DNA from: Megaleporinus macrocephalus
Lineage: Eukaryota > Chordata > Actinopteri > Characiformes > Anostomidae
Length of the DNA: 64,000 bases
NCBI GenBank assembly: GCA_021613375.1
Contig: CM038708.1
Location: forward strand, 32,924,059-32,988,058
Direction: 5' to 3'
Below the pieces are notes generated by a model. The model was given only the letters and a program-made list of their open reading frames with translations. It had not been told where the DNA came from and made no database searches. Positions 23,701 to 35,691 of this stretch are shown here, one piece after another; the first letter of the stretch is position 1, and each line of letters starts with the position of its first letter. The translations under genes were made by a program, and so were the position numbers.

Positions 23701-25402
23701 CTACTTTACACTGTTCTACAAGCTGTACACTGACTACTTTACACTGTTTTACAAACTGTACACTGACTACTTTACACTGTTCTACAAGCTGTACCCTGAC
23801 TACTTTACACTGTTCTACAATCTGTACACTGACTACTTTACACTGTTCTACAATATGTGCACTGACTACTTTACACTGTTCTACAATCTGTTCACTGACT
23901 ACTTTACACTGTTATACAAGCTGCACACTGACTACTTTACACTGTTCTACAAGCTGTACACTGACTACTTTACACTGTTCTACAATCTGTACACTGACTT
24001 CTTTACACTGTTCTACAAGCTGCACACTTACTACTTTACACTGTTCTACAAGCTGTACACTGACTACTTTACACTGTTCTACAAGCTGTACACTGACTAC
24101 TTTACACTGTTATACAAGCTGTACACAGACTACTTTACACTGTTCTAGAATCTGTACACTGACTACTTTACACAGTTCTACATGCTGTACACTGACTACT
24201 TTACACTGTTCTACAATCTGTACACTGACTACTTTACACTGTTCTACAAGCTGTACACTGACTACTTTACACTGTTCTACAAGCTGTACACTTACTACTT
24301 TACACTGTTCTACAATCTGTACACTGACTACTTTACACTGTTCTACAAGCTGTACACTGACTACTTTACACTGTTCTACAAGCTGTACACTTACTACTTT
24401 ACACTGTTCTACAAGCTGTACACTGACTACTTTACACTGTTCTACACGCTGTACACTGACTACTTTACACTGTTCTACAAGCTGTACACTGACTACTTTA
24501 CACTGTTCTACAAGCTGTACACTGACTACTTTACACTGTTCTACAATCTGTACACTGACTACTTTACACTGTTCTACAAGCTGTACACTGACTACTTTAC
24601 ACTGTTCTACAAGCTGTACACTGACTACTTTACACTGTTTTACAAACTGTACACTGACTACTTTACACTGTTCTTCAAGCTGTACCCTGACTACTTTACA
24701 CTGTTCTACAATCTGTACACTGACTACTTTACACTGTTCTACAAGCTGTACCCTGACTACTTTACACTGTTCTACAATCTGTGCACTGACTACTTTACAC
24801 TGTTCTACAATCTGTTCACTGACTACTTTACACTGTTATACAAGCTGCACACTGACTACTTTACACTGTTCTACAAGCTGTACACTGACTACTTTACACT
24901 GTTCTACAATCTGTACACTGACTTCTTTACACTGTTCTACAAGCTGCACACTTACTACTTTACACTGTTCTACAAGCTGTACACTGACTACTTTACACTG
25001 TTCTACAAGCTGTACACTGACTACTTTACACTGTTATACAAGCTGTACACAGACTACTTTACACTGTTATACAAGCTGTACACTGACTACTTTACACTGT
25101 TCTACAATCTGTACACTGACTACTTTACACTGTTCTACAAGCTGTACACTGACTACTTTACACTGTTCTACAAGCTGTACACTGACTACTTTACACTGTT
25201 CTACAAGCTGTACAATGACTACTTTACACTGTTCTACAATCTGTGCACTGACTACTTTACACTGTTCTACAATCTGTTCACTGACTACTTTACACTGTTA
25301 TACAAGCTGTACACTGACTACTTTACACTGTTATACAAGCTGTACCCTGACTACTTTACACTGTTCTACAAGCTGTACACTGACTACTTTACACTGTTAT
25401 AT
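17709..25402 (+). repeat. Giant 33-bp minisatellite, about 233 monomers (U1)
   Basis: The monomer contains TACACTGACTACTTTACACT and GTTCTACAAGCTG; the main variants are AAG/AAT, TTC/TTA, TGT/TGC and ACTGAC/ACTTAC. Diagnostic variants recur at set distances: the TGCAC variant at 21121 and 22606 (1485 bp, 45 monomers), 23858 and 24782 (924 bp, 28 monomers) and 25244 (462 bp, 14 monomers), so higher-order repeats are present. Because 33 is divisible by three, plus-strand frames stay open for up to about 1050 codons. That openness is a property of the period and is not evidence of coding. Confidence 0.97.
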
Positions 25403-26131
25403 CATTACATTAAATACCTAAACCTCTAGCAATAACTTGTCTCAGACTCCAGGAAATGTATTCAAAACCATTGGGAGAGGGATTTTAGAGACATTAAACT
25501 CTTCAGATATCTGGTTCCCATCACCACCACTGTGAACAGTTCTAACTGAGTATGTTTCTCTTGAATACAACATTTCACACTAAATCAGTTTGAATGACCT
25601 TTTTTGTGGAAATAGATTCATAATAAGCAAAACAGTTATTTTGAGGGTGTGAAGGCAGTGTGAGCAGCTTCCTTTCTGTTTTCTAGTTCAGAAGGTCTTC
25701 CACATGTTAACTGAGATCTTACACATCACCTCACTGTCTTAACACTGCCTTATTTAACAGTCGTATCTTCCCAGCCAACTCTTAAGAAATAGTTGAGTGA
25801 ATACACATACAGGACTTCTTAAGAGTTTGAGAGCCTTTATCATTTTATCATGGTCAGGTTTTTATTTAACTCATAACAGGAAATAACGAGAACCAAATAA
25901 AGACAATCATCCACGTTTTAAACGAAGTGTTCCAAAATGAAATGTCGTTGCTGGTAAAAGTATGTAAAGGTTTAGAAAGATCAGTGAATCTCCACCATCA
26001 AACTTGTCTTACTCAAAAATTTCTGTCAATCTCAGAAAATTATTTGCCGATGTTCTGGAGAAAGTTCTAAAACCATTTCTGAAGAGTTTAGAGTTTAGAG
26101 TTTAGAGTGATGCACTAGTGTAAAAATTCAA
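25403..26131 (+). other. Non-coding tail of unit U1
   Basis: This unique-looking AT-rich spacer is nearly identical to 43939-44667 (two substitutions noted, near 25748 and 25907). No gene is seen. Confidence 0.7.
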
Positions 26132-26153
26132 AACCACTGTTACTCTTCCCTGG

Positions 26154-26739
26154 TGTCACAACTATGGTTCCTTCCAGCACTTCTGATCTTCCTGACTCCA
26201 ATTCCCAGAGTGCAACTCCCGATGACATCACACCCACATGTTCACAACACACCAATCACATATCACTTCCTCGTTCTGCCTCCCCAGAGTATTGAACACA
26301 CACACCTGATACTCATTAGACACACACTATATAAACACCACACACTCTCTCTCTCATTGTGAAGTTTTGCCAAACCCAGTTTGCAATCCTGAGCGTTCTT
26401 TGTCTTCCTATTTTGATCTCTGGTTCTGACTTCCCTTGATTCTGACTCTCTCTCTTGTTTATCCCTACTGGTTCTGTTTGCTTGTGCTTTTTGACCTTCC
26501 TGGCTCTGATTACTCTTCTGTTCTCTTGACTCCTCTCTTGCCTGTTCCTCATGTTTAGTTTGCCTGGCTTACAGATCTTCTGGTTTCGACCTTTGCCTGT
26601 ATCCTGGACTACGATCTTGCATTGCCCCTGTGTTGTGTTTGTTCGCCTGTTGCTGTTTTATTTGATTGCTAATTTTGTTATTAAATCTAATCTGACTTTT
26701 AGCTCTGCGTGCGTCGTGCCAAGTTCTTTGTTTTTGATA
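26154..26739 (+). repeat. 5' LTR
   Basis: Aligns along its length with 29083-29666, with only a few small differences (for example the TACTCTTCTGTTCTCTTGAC block against TACTCTTGACTCTCTTGAC), so the insertion is fairly recent. Confidence 0.92.
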
Positions 26740-26760
26740 GAAAACTTCGCCGCTTTTACG

Positions 26761-26908
26761 ATGGCAGAGCTAAAGGATCTACTGCAAGCCGTGAGTAGTC
26801 AAGGCCAACTTCTTGGCCAACATAATCAATTGTTTGACTTTCTCACTTGTTCTGTTGGCAATCTTTCAAAACAACAATCCGATCAGCACACTCAACTATT
26901 CTGCTAAT
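26761..26908 (+). pseudogene. Truncated gag start of the gypsy element
   Basis: It opens with [17 protein letters not shown] just after the 5' LTR and primer region and stops at 26906-26908. The sequence continues in another frame with a remnant KPDKFDEPP and then jumps to RNase H, so most of gag is deleted. Confidence 0.6.
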
Positions 26909-26974
26909 CTACGCGATATTTCTGCGCAGATAGCTCTCTTTAATATCTCGTCTGCTCCAGAGCCTGAACCAATC

Positions 26975-29320
26975 ACTGCTCCTTCCTCTGTGGTTGGTTT
27001 ATTCCCTGTAAGCAAGCCAGATAAATTTGATGAACCTCCAAAACTGAGACCTATTGCTTACTTCTCTCATAAATTATCCCCTGCCGAAAGCAATTATGGA
27101 ATAGGGGATAAAGAGCTTCTTGCTGTTAAGCTGGCTTTTGAGGAGTGGCGCCACTGGCTAGAGGGTGCTCAACACCCCTTTATTGTATACACAGATCATA
27201 AAAATCTAGAGTATCTCCGTTCCGCCAAAAGACTAAATTCGCGTCAAGCCCGCTGGTCGTTGTTCTTTTCTCGTTTTAATTTTCAAATTACTTATCGTCC
27301 TGGGACACGCAATACCAAGGCTGATGCTTTGTCTCGAGTGTTTGAGGTTGAATCCAATGATAAAGAAAAACCAAAACATATCCTGGACCCTAAGATGTTT
27401 CTAGCTCCCATTAGATGGGATATAGACGTTGACATTGAGCAGGTAAATTTGGTGGAACCTATTCCGGAGGCGTGTCCTCCGGATAGATTGTTTGTGCCTT
27501 TGCAATTTCGTGATCAGCTTATTACCTGGGCTCATACTTCTCTCACCTCAGGACATCCCGGAGAGACTAGAACTCTCCAGCTTCTCTCTGGGAGGTACTG
27601 GTGGGAGAGTATGAGTTCCGATGTACATCGTTTTATATCCTCTTGCACTGTTTGTTCAATTTGTAAAACTCCTCGCACGTTACCTGCAGGCAAATTAATG
27701 CCCTTGCCCATTCCGTCTCGTCCTTGGTCTCACATCGCTGTTGATTTCGTCACTGATCTTCCTAATTCCCAGGGCAATACTGTCATTCTCACTATTGTCG
27801 ATCGATTTTCTCGTGGGGTTCGATTCTTACCTTTCCCACAATTGCCCACCGCATTCCAGACCGCAGAATGCTTGTTTAATTTTGTGTTTCGTTTCTTTGG
27901 CGTTCCAGAGGATATTGTGTCTGACAGAGGTTCCCAATTTACATCACAAGTTTGGAATGCTTTTATGGAGAGGTTGGGAATCTCTGTCAGTCTCACTTCA
28001 GGTTATCATCCTCAAAGTAACGGGCAATGTGAACGTGTTAATCAAGAACTTGGTAAGTTTTTGAGGGTCTACTGCCACGATAATCAACATGATTGGTCGG
28101 TATATTTACCTTGGGCTGAGATGGCTCAAAACTCCCTCATTAGCTCCTCTACCACTATCACCCCTTTCCAATGTATGTTAGGCTATCAACCGCCTCTTAT
28201 GCCATGGTCTGGTCAATATTCGGAGGTGCCCTCTGTGGACCATTGGATGAGACGAAGTGAGGAGGTGTGGGAACAGACCCATCAGCGTATTGAGGCTGTC
28301 CTAAGACGGCATAAACGTTACGCTGATAGACGCAGAGGTGACACCCCCTCATATAGTCCGGGAGATCGAGTATGGGTATCCACCAGGGACTTCAGGCTTT
28401 CTGAGGGAAGTAGAAAACTGACTCAGAGATATATTGGCCCATATAAGATCTTAAGCAAAATTAATGATGTTACGTATAAAATTGACCTGCCTGCTCATTA
28501 TCGTGTTTGTCCTTCCTTCCATGTGTCTTTATTAAAGCCTGTAGTTCCTGGCCCCCTAGATGAGGCTCTTCCTGACGCCACCCCTCCTCCACCAATCGAC
28601 ATAGACGGAGCTCCTGTGTATGCTATTCGTCGGCTCTTGGACTCTAGAAGGAGGGGAGGGATCCTCCAATATCTGGTAGACTGGGAGGGTTATGGGCCTG
28701 AGGAGCAAAGTTGGGTCAAGGCAACTGACGTGTGGGACCCCGTCCTCATTGAGGACTTTCATCGCTGCCACCCATCACGCCCTGCTCCCAGGCCAAGGGG
28801 TCGTCCTAGCCGGGCATCTTTGGGCCTGTCCGCTGGTAGCAGACACGGTCGTTCCAGGCGTTGTTCGTCAAGCCCGTCTGCGGGTCGCCCGGGTGCTGGT
28901 ATTAGGCGCCCCTCTCTAAGCCCGTCCGGCAGTCACCAGAGTTCCGGAAGGAGGATCCCCGTCACTGGCCGTGGCAGGTCCAGGAGTTCCAGTTCTCGAT
29001 CGTTTGGTGGCAGGGGGGTTGGTCGTCCAGGTCGTCCTCGTCGCCGTTCCTCGTCCCTCCCTGACTCCTTGGGGGAGGGTACTGTCACAACTATGGTTCC
29101 TTCCAGCACTTCTGATCTTCCTGACTCCAATTCCCAGAGTGCAACTCCCGATGACATCACACCCACATGTTCACAACACACCAATCACATATCACTTCCT
29201 CGTTCTGCCTCCCAGAGTATTGAACACACACACCTGATACTCATTAGACACACACTATATAAACACCACACACACTCTCTCTCATTGCGAAGTTTTGCCA
29301 AACCCAGTTTGCAATCCTGA
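26975..29320 (+). pseudogene. Gypsy RNase H-integrase-chromodomain frame
   Basis: One open frame (26813-29320) contains an RT/RNase H connection ([20 protein letters not shown]), RNase H ([19 protein letters not shown]), and the integrase zinc finger ([18 protein letters not shown]). The integrase core follows with its acidic residues at [17 protein letters not shown] and the glutamate of [12 protein letters not shown]-terminal chromodomain reads [18 protein letters not shown]. This order identifies a chromovirus-type Ty3/gypsy element. The N-terminal deletion joint lies at about 27020-27045. The frame runs into the 3' LTR, so its end is not a natural terminus. Confidence 0.85.
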
Positions 29321-29666
29321 GCGTTCTTTGTCTTCCTATTTTGATCTCTGGTTCTGACTTCCCTTGCTTCTGACTCTCTCTCTTGTTTATCCCTACTGGT
29401 TCTGTTTGCTTGTGCTTTTTGACCTTCCTGGCTCTGATTACTCTTGACTCTCTTGACTCCTCTCTTGCCTGTTCCTCATGTTTGGTTTGCCTGGCTTACA
29501 GATCTTCTGGTTTCGACCTTTGCCTGTATCCTGGACTACGATCTTGCATTGCCCCTGTGTTGTGTTTGTTCGCCTGTTGCTGTTTTATTTGATTGCTAAT
29601 TTTGTTATTAAATCTAATCTGACTTTTAGCTCTGCGTGCGTCGTGCCAAGTTCTTTGTTTTTGATA
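29083..29666 (+). repeat. 3' LTR
   Basis: Partner of 26154-26739. It is followed at 29667 by the target duplication CCTGG and then by U2 sequence AGTGGAAATTC. Confidence 0.92.
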
Positions 29667-30295
29667 CCTGGAGTGGAAATTCAACAAACAATCCAAGACT
29701 AGGTCGTAGAATATTCTAGAAATCACAAAGATCTCCAGTCTACCATCTAAGGATATATAGACCTACAGAATATAGAGGTTACCCTGGTGTTCAGAAATCA
29801 ACAACACTGAACTAGGTTATTATCTATGGAAGGATATCAAGGAGGAAGTCACTACTCTCCAGTTAGAACATTTCTGTCTGTTTAAAGTTTCCCAAAGACC
29901 ACCAGGATGAGCCAGAGGACCACTGAAATAATCCCAAACGTGAAACATGGTGGTGACAGTATCATGGTTTTGGGCTGCTGTGCTGCTGTTGGATCAGGAC
30001 AGCTTGTGATTGAGCTATGAACTCAGTTGTAGGTATATCAGTTCTAGTGTGTAGTTCTCTCTCTGTTAGTAAAGTCAGAGCTCTTGTGCTATTTCATAAT
30101 TCTATTTCTTAACTGTTGAAAGTTACACAACTACAGGTTAGATTAGATCTTCACAAGATGAAGACCATAATTTGCTGCTTCACTGGCTCCAAAACTGCAA
30201 GAAGACGCCCAGCACAACTGACTACACTCCACAGTCAGAATAACTTTCTCATCTGAGTAACTTCAGTCAGAACTCCACTTTTTCTACACCTTTTT

Positions 30296-32259
30296 ATGAA
30301 AATGAAGCCAAACACGTTTCTACTTTTAGCAGGAATCATGTTTCTGTCTGCTCCTCTCTGCTTTGCTGGAGAAAATCAACCTAAGCCGGTAAGATTAAGT
30401 AGAACTTCTGCAGTTAAAGTAGAATATAAATAATAGATGTTTATTTATTTATTTATTAGTTTCTAGGAATCACTGGTGTAAAGCGTAATGATATTTATTT
30501 ATTTATTTGTTTTTGTTTGTTTGTTTGTTTATTAGTCTCTGGGAATCACTGGTGTAAAGCGAAAATATATTTATTTATTCATTTATTTACTAGTCTCTGG
30601 AAATCAATGGTGTAAAGCGCAATTTTATTTATTTATTTATTTATTATTTATTTATTCGTCTCTAGGAATCACTGGTTTAATGCGTAATTTTATTTATTTA
30701 TTTATTTATTTGTTTGTTTATTAGTCTCTGGGAATCAGTAGTGTAAAGCCTATTGATATTTATGTATTTATTTATTTATTCATTTATTTATTTATTTATT
30801 AGTCTCTGGGAATCACTGGTGTAAAGCGTAATGATATTTATTCATTTATTTATTTATTAGTCTCTGGGAATCACTGGTATAAAGCATAATGATATTTGTT
30901 TCTGTTGTTTGTAAGAAAATAAAGATATTATTTGTTACTAAAGCTTATGCAGGTGCTGGTTTGGCTGTATAAACTAATAGGTTTGTTATACTGATTATTG
31001 GTTATAAATAATCTCTAGTAGTTTTAATAAAAGAACACTTGTTAGTTTAACTCTCGTTGATAATTTAAAAAGTAATGTAAGTAATGACTGTTGCTGTTTC
31101 TATGTTTTTTTAAAGGAAATTACACGAAAATCAATGACTCGTTTGGCTAAAAGGGTAAGAATAAATGTACAACTCTGCTGTTTCAATTCTTTGCATTTTC
31201 ATATGACTTGAAAATGTCTACTTCTTACACATCAGTTACCGTTTACCAGAGATGCTAATGGTTCTTAAAGGGAAATGTTTTTCAGAATATCTGCATAATT
31301 ATATGGTATCATGTAAACAGAGTGTTTATTGTGAAAAATTTCCATTTTAGAAAAACCTACTTACTGAGTCTCAGCAGTGATAATAGGAACCAGACATCTG
31401 AAGTGTTTTATATGACTGAACTTCCTCACAGCAAGTTTATTACTTTGTGTCTGAGATGTAGTTTTACAGTAGTTCTGGAAAAGTTTTAACCTCGAGTGTG
31501 TGTTTTTAAGTCATTCTTGGTGAAGGGGTACATGCAGGCATTGTAAAGTAATATAGCAATCAAAGACAATGTACGTTTTTCAGATTGACCCCATTTTACT
31601 TTATCATACTATCATACTACATACTATTTACTAATATCATACTATAATACTACATACTATTTACTAATATCATACTATAATACTACATACTATTTACTAA
31701 TATCATACTATAATACTACACACTATTTACTAATATCATACTATAATACTACATACTATTTACTATTATCATACTATAATACTACATACTATTTACTAAT
31801 ATCATACTATAATACTACACACTATTTACTAATATCATACTATAATACTACATACTATTTACTAATATCATACTATAATACTACACACTATTTACTAATA
31901 TCATACTATAATACTACATACTATTTACTATTATCATACTATAATACTACATACTATTTACTATTATCAAAACTACATATACAGTCCAGAAGACGTTGGT
32001 TTGTTGGTGGTATTGAATTATGCAGCATGAAACAGTGGATTATCATTTAATGCAACATACATTTTAGCATCTGGTTTAATCTGGATTAGGTTAGTTTGAG
32101 CCAGAAAACGACAAAATATGCAGAGCAGTACTTTAGAACCAGGACCACACTAAACAGTAATAACCTAATTTAAGACTGTTATATCTCAGTGCTCATAATA
32201 ACAGTTAATACAACATACTCCTGATCATCAGAATGACTTTTGTCTTACATGTGTGTGTA

Positions 32260-32305
<46 letters not shown>

Positions 32306-33716
32306 TGTGTGTGTGAAGGATATCTTGCATACAGTTTCATTCTATTGGCCACATCTTGAGGTGAGTGTCCTTTGACATTTATTCATTCCCTAAAAGTCTT
32401 TATAAACTTCTCTCACAATCAACTTCAGAGACACATGTTCAGCAGAAGAATATTATTAATGAGTTTATACTGTATGTAAACAAGCAGCCGACTGAATATT
32501 GTAGCAGTTAATGCTTTTTGAAACAATGACATGGTCTTAACAGTAACATCTTATACAAAGCTTCTCAAGTGTTCCAAACTATTTAACTGAAAAAGATGAA
32601 AAGGAAGAGCTTTCAGTAATACTTGATATGTGGATCATTCTAGTGAACTGGTTCAGAGTCATAGTTCAAAATTCTAATTCATGATGTACATATAAAAACG
32701 TTTTAAACTATTCTCAGTGTTAACACTTGGTGTGGTGTTTGTGAACTATTTTTTTTATTTAGTCTTTAAATGATTTAAACATCAGTACATTCTGTTTTAA
32801 GTGTTTAGTCTAACTTTTTCAACATGGCTTGTATGTATAATCACTATTAATGTCTCAACTAATGATTATAAAATAATCCTTGCAAATATCTGAACACTTT
32901 CAATGTTCTTCCAATAAAGCGCTTGCTAAATGAGAAAGCTGGAGCTGAGAAGAAAAGAGAAAGTATGCTGAGACTAACGCAGTGAGCAAGTGGTCAGTCT
33001 TAAGCCTCCTCTGCTGTACTTGTACACAGTCCTGTATGTGAAGGACAGGCGGGGCAGCGTTTCTGAAGTTGCGTGTGTTTCTGGGTTTGCAGCATGTCTA
33101 AGAAAGGTAGTCAGGGCCGTAGCTGAGGGACACCTAGAGGTGAAGCTTGGCCACTCCAGTCATGCACAGTGAAATAATCACCCATCATCAATAAAGCGAT
33201 CAGCAGAGAAACGCTGGACTATCAGAGCAGTTGCTACCAACTAGTACAGCTCGCTGTGATAACTGCTCAGCAGACTAAACACCAGCCTTGTTCATTTTGT
33301 TTAATGTGGTAACAAACATTAGTTTAATATATCAGCACAACACAGTCAGCACCTACAGAAGTTCAGTACCTTGGATTACATGCCGTGGATCACATACATG
33401 ACTGTCTACTTTTATCTCATCTCCACATCTCATTTATGGCTGTTTCTGTATTTCTGCAGCATTTTCATCCGAGATCTGTGGATTACAGCATTCCTGTGTC
33501 TAATGACGTAAGCATATAATTTTCTCGTCTTCTCCTGAAATCCTGATCTACAATATCACACAGTCATGGTTGTGTTTTTTTTTATCCTTCTGCTTTACTC
33601 AGCAGAAACCTGGAGCTAAACCTGAATCTGTATTCGCATCTGGATTTGAATCTGGATCTGGATCCGTCGAGCAACCTCATGATGTGCCTCCTGAAGACCC
33701 TTTTCCACAGGACTGA
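30296..33716 (+). CDS. Small secreted protein gene, copy U2 (5 coding exons, 111 aa)
   Basis: Coding exons are 30296-30388, 31116-31154, 32319-32360, 33460-33507 and 33603-33716, all phase 0 with AG/GT borders. The signal peptide differs from U1 by one residue (SAPLCFA). Exon 2 ends RLAKR, keeping the dibasic site. Exon 3 reads DILHTVSFYWPHLE: 9 of 14 codons differ from U1, all changing the amino acid. Exons 4 and 5 are identical to U1, as is the surrounding sequence. The frame is intact, so there is no sign of inactivation. Function unknown, as for copy U1. Confidence 0.65.
30436..30890 (+). repeat. (ATTT)n compound repeat in intron 1 (U2)
   Basis: Same architecture as 10672-11140, with (TTTG)n interruptions and a more diverged set of spacers. 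Confidence 0.88.
31596..31970 (+). repeat. Intronic 33-bp minisatellite, about 11 monomers (U2)
   Basis: Same monomer as 11838-13660, between exons 2 and 3. Confidence 0.93.
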
Positions 33717-34061
33717 TGAAGATCCACATATGCTGAGATGATGTTGTAGATTAAAACTAGTTGCTGGCCGGACATTTTTTCATTCTTCTTGTAAACAACT
33801 AAAAGTTCAGCTGGTTGCATTTTCACACAATCACAACAATTCCAGTCCCACACATACATGCCATACTTTTCAGTTTAGCAACCCAGTATTGTTTACAGCA
33901 CACAAGATATGATCTGCTTCTTTCCAAATAAAATATTCATCATGTTACTCTGTGTTGTATTTACGTCTGTTGTAATGTTATCTGGTGGTCTTACTGGTGA
34001 AAATACACTTGTTGCTGAGAGAAAGGCTTTTAAACAATCAGCATAGGTGCCTACGACTTTT

Positions 34062-34092
<31 letters not shown>

Positions 34093-35037
34093 CTGTTATG
34101 TTCATATATAGGGTTCATATATATACTACAAAGTGCTCCTATATGATCTGTGGAGCTGATAAAATGGACAATGTGTGTAGATACAAGGAGGTGGTTTAAA
34201 GTTAAACTATGATCTTCTGCTTAATATGCTGAAATTATTTAACAAGCTGACAAAAAATATCAAATTAACCCACCAAGGCTTCTGAAAGTGCCCTGTGGTA
34301 GCTAGTAGCAGGTCTAAGTTGTGATGCAGAAATGCTGCAGATCAGACTTGTTATTCCAGCATGTCCCCCAGATATCAATGTCACTATACTGTGAATAACA
34401 GCAATGAGTCTAATAAGCATTAGTACGAGTAACAGCAACATAACAGTTTTCTTTATTTCCATCCAAGATCCATACCTGCCATCTCCTAAATGCCACTTTT
34501 CTAAAACTCAAATGTAGTGTCTGCTGAAAGAAATAGATTTTTAAAAGCTAAATCACAAAACAGAGAAATAATTAATACTTTTGTTGTTTTTTTTGTAAAT
34601 ATCCATTCATTCTAAATCTGATGCCTGCAACATGTTTCAAAGAGGTTGGGACGAGAGCTTCTCTGTTACATCACTTTTCCTTCTAACAGAGCTTACTGAT
34701 GGTTTGGGCACTGAAGACACAGAGGTGTTCCAGTTTTCAAAAGCAGATTTTAGGCTTTTTGGCTTTTTTCATTCTCCTGTATGTTCATAATGACCCATAA
34801 AAGGCTCCAGCACCCCTCCACGACCCAGGAGACCAACACTCTCTGTTTATTCTGCCATGCTGTTGTTACAACATGTAGAATGAGGCTTATTATCATAACA
34901 TAACTGAACAACAGATAAGGCAGCAGAAAAAAAAGAAATTCTACATTACTTGAACATGTTGACTGTCCTTAACATCATATGAAGATGTTATGATCAACAT
35001 AGCAATAGAAATGTTCCAAATTCACCCAAATTAAAGC

Positions 35038-35688
35038 TTTTTACATTTTTAATGAAGTATTTTTTTCATGCTCAGGTTCAGTATGTCACAGTACATGCTG
35101 ACATTCATGATTCCTTCAGTGAACTGTAGCTCCCCACAGCCAGCAGCACTCATGCAGCCCCAAAACATGACACTCCCTCCACCATGCTCGACTGCAGGCA
35201 AGACATACTTGTCTTTGTACTTGTCTTCTGGTTGCCGCTTCACCATCTGAGCCAAATAAGTTTATCTGGGTATCTTCAGACCACAGGACACGGTTCCAGT
35301 AATCCATGTCTTTAGTCTGCTTGTCTTCAGCAAACTGTTTGTAGGCATTCTTGTGCATCATCTTTAGAAGAGACTTACATCTGGGACGACAGCCATGCAG
35401 ATCATTTTGATACAGTGTGCGGCATATAGTCTAAGCACTGACAGGCGGACCCCCGACCCCTTCAACCTCTGCAGCAATGCTGGCAGCACTCACACATCTA
35501 TTTTCAAAAGACAACCTCTGGATATGACACTGAGCTCGCACACTCAACTTCTTTGGTTGACGATGACGAGGCCTATTCTGAGTAGAACCTGTCCTGTTGA
35601 ATCGCTGTGTGGTCTCTGTGTGGCAGCTCAGTTTCAGGGTGTCGGCAATCTTCTTATAGAGCCTAGGCCATCTTTACGTAGAGCTAGT
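35038..35688 (-). pseudogene. Tc1/mariner transposase relic (U2)
   Basis: Identical by eye to the U1 relic at 17055-17705 (constant offset 17983), including the same frame breaks, so it arose by copying of the unit and not by a separate insertion. Confidence 0.85.
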
Positions 35689-35691
35689 GAG

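Larger units (their letters stand above)
9911..26131 (+). repeat. Tandem unit U1 (about 16.2 kb)
   Basis: The unit runs from ACCACTGTTACTCTTCCCTGG to the matching sequence at 26132. In order it contains a Tc1 fossil, the five-exon secreted-protein gene, a Tc1 relic, the giant minisatellite and a 0.7-kb tail. It is collinear with U2 and, without the Tc1 relic and large array, with U3. Confidence 0.85.
26154..29666 (+). mobile_element. Chromodomain Ty3/gypsy LTR retrotransposon, internally deleted
   Basis: The LTRs at 26154-26739 and 29083-29666 begin TGTCACAACTATGG and end TTTTTGATA. A 5-bp duplication CCTGG flanks the element; the empty site is intact in U3 at about 44690. A purine tract GGGGGAGGG precedes the 3' LTR. 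Between the LTRs a short gag start (from 26761) is followed by RNase H, integrase and a chromodomain. Protease and nearly all of the reverse transcriptase are missing. It cannot be autonomous. Confidence 0.93.

Noticed and set aside
17704..25429. Open frames of 351-1048 codons in the U1 array (and equivalents in U2)
   Set aside because: They consist only of the 33-bp monomer, whose length keeps all frames open. There is no unique protein sequence, start context or splice structure.
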